Assembly (NCBI GenBank): GCA_003554865.1 | Contig: PWHJ01000088.1 | Coordinates: forward strand, 1 to 64,000 | Direction of reading: 5' to 3' | Length of the DNA stretch: 64,000 nt | DNA from: Bacteroidota bacterium | GTDB lineage: Bacteria > Bacteroidota > Bacteroidia > Bacteroidales > PUMT01 | Part shown: in pieces, positions 60,187 through 64,000 of the stretch | Layout of the letters: each line of letters opens with the position of its first letter | Position numbering within the stretch: position 1 is the first letter of the stretch | Notes under the pieces: generated by a model | What the model was told of the DNA's origin: nothing | The model's input: only the letters and a program-made list of their open reading frames with translations | The model's database searches: none | Program-made: the position numbers and the translations under genes

Positions 60187-60555
60187 ATGAAAAAGTTAAT
60201 TATCTTTTGTGCTGCATTACTATTTAGTTTTGGATGTAATGGTGAAGGGGATTTACCAGAGGTGGAAACTTCAGCCGTTTCGGTTCAGGGTAACACCGTA
60301 ACGAGTGGTGGAATAGTACACAGTGAGGGAGCCACTGGTGGACAGGTGCACCGCAGGGGTGTGGTATGGCTTGAAGACGGAACAAGAAGGCCTACTATTG
60401 ACAGGAATATCGGGCGGACTTCCGACGGCGTTGGGCCGGGAGAATTTACCAGCACTTTTGAGGTTGATGAGTCCGGTACATATCAGTTGCGTGCATATGC
60501 AACAAATCAAAGAGGTACTACGTACGGTGCTGTTGAAAAGTTTGAGATTGATTAA
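60187..60555 (+). CDS. small lipoprotein with one beta-sandwich repeat
   Basis: The 122-residue protein has a signal peptide with lipobox (LFSFGC, Cys at about residue 17). The rest has the repeat pattern common in Bacteroidota exported proteins (VETSAVSVQGNTVTSGGIV, HRRGVVWLEDGTRRPT, GPGEFTSTFEV, YQLRAYATNQRGTTYG), in which R-G-V-x-W and R-A-Y-A-T-N-x-x-G-T-x-Y-G are typical of fibronectin-like units in long multi-repeat proteins. Only one unit occurs here. It is preceded by a long leader and has no genic partner. Confidence 0.75.
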   Translation: MKKLIIFCAALLFSFGCNGEGDLPEVETSAVSVQGNTVTSGGIVHSEGATGGQVHRRGVVWLEDGTRRPTIDRNIGRTSDGVGPGEFTSTFEVDESGTYQLRAYATNQRGTTYGAVEKFEID

Positions 60556-60695
60556 AACCTTATATCACAGGTATTAGGTTAATTTGTCCGGAAATGGCTT
60601 CCTTGATTTTAGGGGGCCATTTTTGTTTTTAAAATTGAGTGTTATTTCAAAACTCCAAAAGCGTGGAGTTGATTGGTAATCAAAAAAATACAATT

Positions 60696-60926
60696 ATGAT
60701 TGATTTTTTTTTCCCCGGGCTTCTTATAACATTTGCCCTTTTTTTGTCTCTTGCTGTTTTGATTCTCACTCTTGTAGCCCTTATTGATTTGCTTCAAAGC
60801 CGCTTCAGGGACAATGACAAAATTGTATGGGCCATAGTTATAATTTTTGTAACCCTTATAGGCCCTGTATTGTATCTGGTTATTGGGAGAAAACAAAAAC
60901 TCGGGGAACAGGGGGGCAAACAGTAA
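60696..60926 (+). CDS. small PLDc_N-type membrane protein
   Basis: Starting at ATG 60696 (MIDFFFPGLLITFALFL) the 76-residue product has two membrane helices and the motif ALIDLLQSRFRDNDKIVWAIVIIF with GPVLYLVIGRKQKL, the PLDc_N pattern (W-x-x-x-x-x-x-x-x-x-x-G-x-x-x-Y-x-x-x-G-R/K) seen at the start of cardiolipin synthases and in small stand-alone membrane proteins. A longer in-frame start at 60639 is possible but lacks homology. Its role is not known. Confidence 0.7.
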   Translation: MIDFFFPGLLITFALFLSLAVLILTLVALIDLLQSRFRDNDKIVWAIVIIFVTLIGPVLYLVIGRKQKLGEQGGKQ

Positions 60927-61158
60927 AAATTGCTGAAAGCTTTTTCCCGTATACTTACTGTAGGCTTCTTCAGCCGGTAGAAGCTCTAATATTATTAACA
61001 ATACCTGCCCGGTATATTCAAAGCCGCTAAGAGCTGTTATTATTGAAATATCCTTCATTTGAATTTTCCCAAATTTATTCGAACAAATAAAGCTTATATC
61101 TGTTGTTATATGTATTAAATATATTGTTCAATTGTCGTTGAATTTAAAAATCTGAATT

Positions 61159-61494
61159 ATGAGCACTTATTTGAACCAGGCAAAAGCAGTATCAAATTTT
61201 ATGGGAGTTCTTTCAAAGGAAAATCCGAAGATAGCAGAAGGTTTTGGAACTATGCACAAAGCGGTAACCGAAGACAATGCTCTCACTTTTAAGCAAAAAG
61301 AGCTGATAGCTCTTGGTATTGCCATTTCCATACGCTGTGAGGGCTGTATTGCCTCCCATGTTAAATCTGCTTTGAAAGCAGGTGCAGTAAAAGAGGAAAT
61401 AGTAGAGACAATTGGTGTTTCTGTGGTTATGGGTGGCGGTCCGTCGGTGGTTTACGGTGAAAAAGCTTATGCTGCAATGAAAGAAATGATGTAA
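61159..61494 (+). CDS. AhpD-like carboxymuconolactone-decarboxylase-family protein
   Basis: The 111-residue protein has the AhpD-type core: LTFKQKELIALGIAISIRCEGCIASHVKSALKAGA, with the redox C-x-x-C motif and the His that completes the proton relay, and a second half EIVETIGVSVVMGGGPSVVYGEKA. Such proteins reduce peroxides via thiols or act on small thiols. The Bfd-like protein downstream also has Cys pairs, suggesting a redox role. It lies alone with 100 bases before and 42 after to a small ORF. Confidence 0.85.
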   Translation: MSTYLNQAKAVSNFMGVLSKENPKIAEGFGTMHKAVTEDNALTFKQKELIALGIAISIRCEGCIASHVKSALKAGAVKEEIVETIGVSVVMGGGPSVVYGEKAYAAMKEMM

Positions 61495-61536
61495 AAAAAA
61501 GTGTTGAATTAACCAACCAAGTCATAAAAACTATGA

Positions 61537-61674
61537 GTGAGTTTACTTAAAAAAAAAGTTATTGCTCCTTTTTTGCCGGCACCTTTGATTGATAAGGCTA
61601 GCAGCCTGGAGGTGCAGCATTGGGTTGAAAAAGAAGGTGAAGAAAATTATATTGTTTATTTTTACAAACCGTAA
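61537..61674 (+). CDS. possible 45-residue protein
   Basis: A frame starting at GTG 61537 reads MSLLKKKVIAPFLPAPLID, followed by ASSLEVQHWVEKEGEENYIVYFYKP and a stop at 61674. A nearby ATG (61533) opens another frame that stops after five codons, just before a run of nine A; a one-base slip there would join both. Composition looks coding-like, but support is weak. Confidence 0.35.
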   Translation: MSLLKKKVIAPFLPAPLIDKASSLEVQHWVEKEGEENYIVYFYKP

Positions 61675-61725
61675 GATTTTTTAAAAACAATTAAATGTTA
61701 AGTAACCAGCTAAAATTGAAAAACT

Positions 61726-61899
61726 ATGGAAGACGAGATTATTTGTAATTGCAATGAAGTTTACAAAAGCACAATAGTTAATGCTATAAAAGAAAAGGGA
61801 CTGAAAACTGTCGAAGAGGTGGGTGATGAGACTGAAGCAGGCACCGTTTGCGGTCAATGCCAGGAAGATATTCAGGATATTCTGGATGAGCTGAATTAG
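61726..61899 (+). CDS. Bfd-like [2Fe-2S]-binding protein
   Basis: The 57-residue frame encodes ICNCNEVYKSTIVNAIKEKG and ETEAGTVCGQCQEDIQDILDELN. The C-x-C ... C-x-x-C spacing with the helix between matches the BFD-type [2Fe-2S] domain of bacterioferritin-associated ferredoxins and NAD(P)H-nitrite reductases. It is shorter than typical Bfd proteins of about 64 residues and stands alone. A role in electron transfer or iron release is plausible. Confidence 0.8.
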   Translation: MEDEIICNCNEVYKSTIVNAIKEKGLKTVEEVGDETEAGTVCGQCQEDIQDILDELN

Positions 61900-61947
61900 T
61901 AAAAGATTTTACTGATTAAGACTTTAATTTTATCCGTGCTTTTCTCA

Positions 61948-61967
61948 CCCCCTGAATTAAGGGGGTG
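61948..61967. terminator. hairpin between the Bfd-like gene and the convergent gene
   Basis: CCCCCT (61950-61955) pairs with AGGGGG (61962-61967) around GAATTA, followed by TGTTGTTTTATATTTTT. It has the form of a rho-independent terminator for the plus strand. Confidence 0.65.
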
Positions 61968-61972
61968 TTGTT

Positions 61973-62500
61973 TTATATTTTTGTAGAATCGTAAGCCCAA
62001 TGTAAAAGAGCTTGCCTTTGCCTTTTTCTGCATTGAAGGTCGCCTTTATAGCAGTTTTTTCTCACCTGTGCAAGATGTCTTTTATAAGCCCTCCATCTTC
62101 CAATTTGCCTTTTATCTTCATAATCCAGCCTCCTTCCCATGTAATACCTGCAATACCACTGAAACCACCCCCTGGGGTCATGGTTCTCGTTTATCCATCC
62201 CTTTTTCCGCCAGTAATCCAGTGATTTTGATGCCAGGACTTTGAAATAGTTTAAACCGGCTTCCTTTTTGTTTCCCCGGGCAAACTTTGCGTTTTTAAAC
62301 CAATATGCCGGGAACTCCTCCCTGCAGTCTCTCATGTAAATCCCTCCAAAAATTCCCATCTCCAGCATTTTTTTCGGGGTTAATTCAGGCTTGAATGCGG
62401 GGTCAAAATTTTCTCCTTCCGGTTCTGTCAATGCGTAAGTATAATTCTTCTGCATTTTGTCATTTACTATGATTATTTGAGGGCGGTTTTCAAAAGACAT
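61973..62500 (-). CDS. conserved-looking protein of unknown function
   Basis: The 175-residue cytoplasmic protein is rich in aromatic and basic residues. Notable are LTPKKMLEMGIFGGIYMRDCREEFPAYWF, WINENHDPRGWFQWYCRYYMGRR and QIGRWRAYKRHLAQVRKNC. The many Trp/Tyr residues with Arg/Lys suggest binding to nucleic acid or other proteins. I do not recognise a family. It ends convergent to the Bfd gene 74 bases away; the intergenic CACCCCCTGAATTAAGGGGG (61948-61967) is a hairpin that could end both transcripts. Confidence 0.65.
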   Translation of the reverse strand: MSFENRPQIIIVNDKMQKNYTYALTEPEGENFDPAFKPELTPKKMLEMGIFGGIYMRDCREEFPAYWFKNAKFARGNKKEAGLNYFKVLASKSLDYWRKKGWINENHDPRGWFQWYCRYYMGRRLDYEDKRQIGRWRAYKRHLAQVRKNCYKGDLQCRKRQRQALLHWAYDSTKI

Positions 62501-62731
62501 AAACTTAATTTAAATGAGTTTTTATACCTTAAAGCTTGTATTAATATGTAAGCTTAAAGTATTTAACAAGGATTTTTTCATTTAGTTTATACAAATATAG
62601 GGGTTTTACCGGGATGCAATTTCAATTTTTATTAATTAGTATTGAACCAAAATATTGATAATGTGTTGAATGTTTGTAATTGTTTTGATGTTTAAAGTGA
62701 AATTAAACCCGAAATAGCATACTCAAAAGTG

Positions 62732-63712
62732 ATGACTAATAAACAGGAGTTTAAAATAAACGATGTTTTACATCGCAGCAGCAAGGAAGAGATTGTAGAT
62801 GAGATATTTCAGGGGTTATCAAAGAAAGATAAATACATTTCCTGCAAGTTTTTTTATGACTCTCTCGGGTCAAAGCTTTTTGAAGAAATAACCCGATTGC
62901 CTGAATATTATCCTTCGCGTACGGAAAAAAATATATTGAAAAAAAAATCACCTGAAATCTCAAAATACATAGAACACAAGACCGATATAGTAGAGCTGGG
63001 CAGTGGCGATTGCTCAAAAATTTCCATAATACTCAGTGCCGTGGATTATAGCATCCGGAACTCATTACGCTATATACCAGTGGATATAAGTATTTCTGCC
63101 ATACGCGATTCGGCTGCAGTACTTCAGGAGAGATATAAAGGTATTGGGGTTTACGGAATTTCTGCAGATTTTACCAGGGATATGGGTTTTATACCTTCAG
63201 CCTCAAAAAGGTTGATCTGTTTTTTTGGCAGCACCCTTGGTAATCTTCCGGCAGAGGAACAGACTGAGCTTTTGAACGGTTTAAAGAACATAATGAAACC
63301 CGGCGACAACCTCTTGCTTGGGATTGATATGGTAAAGGATTCTGAAATACTTGAAAGTGCTTATAATGACAAAAGCTCTGTTACTGCCGCCTTTAACAAA
63401 AATATACTGAATGTTGTTAACCGATTGGTAAATACAGACTTTGATACTGCACAATTTGAACACCTTGCCTTCTACAACAACAAAGAGTCAAGAATAGAGA
63501 TGCATTTAAGAGCCCTTTCAGAGATGGAAATATACAGCCTACATTTTCCGGAAAAAATTGTTGTAAGGAAGGGAGAGACAATTCATACCGAAAATTCCCG
63601 TAAGTTCACATATGCCGATATTTCGAAATTTTCTCTCCTGACCGGGCTAAATGTTGAAAATGTTTTTATGGATCCAAATAAGTGGTTTTCCTTAGTACAA
63701 TTTATTGCTTGA
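62732..63712 (+). CDS. egtD: EgtD-type L-histidine N-alpha-methyltransferase
   Basis: EgtD makes N-alpha-trimethylhistidine (hercynine) from histidine and SAM, the first step toward ergothioneine. The 326-residue protein has the family start YISCKFFYDSLGSKLFEEITRLPEYYPSRTE, SAM-binding VELGSGDCSKISIIL, the catalytic-pocket CFFGSTLGNLPAEEQTELL, and the C-terminal IEMHLRALSEMEIYS and TENSRKFTYADI. EgtB, the partner enzyme, is not in the window, so it is uncertain whether the product is ergothioneine. Start ATG at 62732; GTG at 62729 is adjacent. Confidence 0.9.
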   Translation: MTNKQEFKINDVLHRSSKEEIVDEIFQGLSKKDKYISCKFFYDSLGSKLFEEITRLPEYYPSRTEKNILKKKSPEISKYIEHKTDIVELGSGDCSKISIILSAVDYSIRNSLRYIPVDISISAIRDSAAVLQERYKGIGVYGISADFTRDMGFIPSASKRLICFFGSTLGNLPAEEQTELLNGLKNIMKPGDNLLLGIDMVKDSEILESAYNDKSSVTAAFNKNILNVVNRLVNTDFDTAQFEHLAFYNNKESRIEMHLRALSEMEIYSLHFPEKIVVRKGETIHTENSRKFTYADISKFSLLTGLNVENVFMDPNKWFSLVQFIA

Positions 63713-64000
63713 GACTTTTAAATTTGCCGTTAAGGTTATTCTCCTGCGGCTTTTATGTTCAGCAGACTCTGTTAATCAGGTTTTAAAATGCCCCAAATGG
63801 TCACGGTAAATATATTTTTGATTTTGTAATACTCTGATTGAATGTATCTTTCTGTAAGTTGTTTGTGTTAATAACTTGTTATTTTATTTTACTCTCTTTT
63901 TTAACCTTAATTGCAACTTTCCCGGGTATACGGCCGTATTTCAAGTAACGGGACAACTTAAAAAAATCTTTAATAACGGAAGCAAAAAACTCATGGACAA
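63713..64000. other. right-edge intergenic region
   Basis: No complete gene. ATACGGCCGTAT (63928-63939) is a 12-bp perfect palindrome. An ATG at 63993 may start a gene that leaves the window after M-D, 54 bases after the palindrome. Confidence 0.35.

Noticed and set aside
60669-60683. TTGAT-N5-ATCAA in front of the PLDc_N gene, as an Fnr-like site
   Set aside because: The spacer is five bases instead of four, so it does not fit the class of sites at 31654-31875.

Overview
The window is from a member of the Bacteroidota, most likely a Marinilabiliales/Bacteroidales-type anaerobe or facultative anaerobe. The evidence is a 2352-residue SprB-repeat adhesin with a gliding-motility-associated (type IX secretion, type B) C-terminus, a PorP/SprF partner, many short lipoproteins, repeated TAnnTTTG -7 promoter elements and the near absence of Shine-Dalgarno sequences. 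No ribosomal RNA, tRNA, CRISPR array or phage module was seen. The species cannot be named from the sequence alone.

Layout. 1-8.7 kb: the edge of an IS3-family element, a lipoprotein gene with a probable frameshift, an outer-membrane barrel, an orphan Leu/Ile/Val-type binding protein, glutaminase, pyruvate kinase, an internally duplicated membrane protein, a methyltransferase and a GNAT acetyltransferase. 8.7-14.4 kb (minus strand): seven genes for nickel uptake (nikM, nikL, cbiQ, cbiO) and for making the nickel-pincer cofactor (larE, larB, larC); the lactate racemase larA is not in the window. 14.7-16 kb: murF.

16.2-45.8 kb is a large non-flagellar chemosensory and partner-switching cluster. 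The first plus-strand operon has two CheR genes (one with a degenerate active site), a receiver-less CheB, a GAF membrane protein, a GAF-PAS-PAS-PP2C phosphatase, SiaB-like and SiaC-like proteins, an ABCG-like transporter with an extra N-terminal region, and three secreted proteins. A second SiaC-like gene lacks the phosphorylated threonine. A Crp/Fnr-type regulator and its upstream region (three ~105-bp tandem repeats, each with a TGAT-N4-ATCA palindrome) separate this from the second operon: an atypical receiver, a long coiled-coil protein with a CheZ-like motif, STAS, CheY, CheA, CheW, a chemoreceptor with a CZB-like extracytoplasmic segment, CheR, a histidine-kinase-like protein lacking its phospho-histidine, CheD, CheB and a GAF/PAS protein. 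No flagellar genes and no GGDEF protein are present. The SprB-like adhesin and its PorP/SprF partner follow directly, so regulation of surface adhesion or gliding is a reasonable, untested hypothesis.

54-64 kb: a zinc alcohol dehydrogenase, a CocE-type hydrolase paired with an ATP-grasp enzyme, endonuclease IV, several small proteins (one AhpD-like, one Bfd-like) and an EgtD-type histidine methyltransferase.

A dispersed intergenic repeat of about 130 bp crosses these regions (copies near 7.2, 11.6, 29.4, 42.3 and 55.2 kb). Its best copies carry a 12-14 codon ORF beginning MN(P/S)HQPLADKI and a promoter-like tail. This repeat family, the phased Fnr-like repeats and the chemosensory/Sia cluster with several inactive-looking paralogues are the most novel items.
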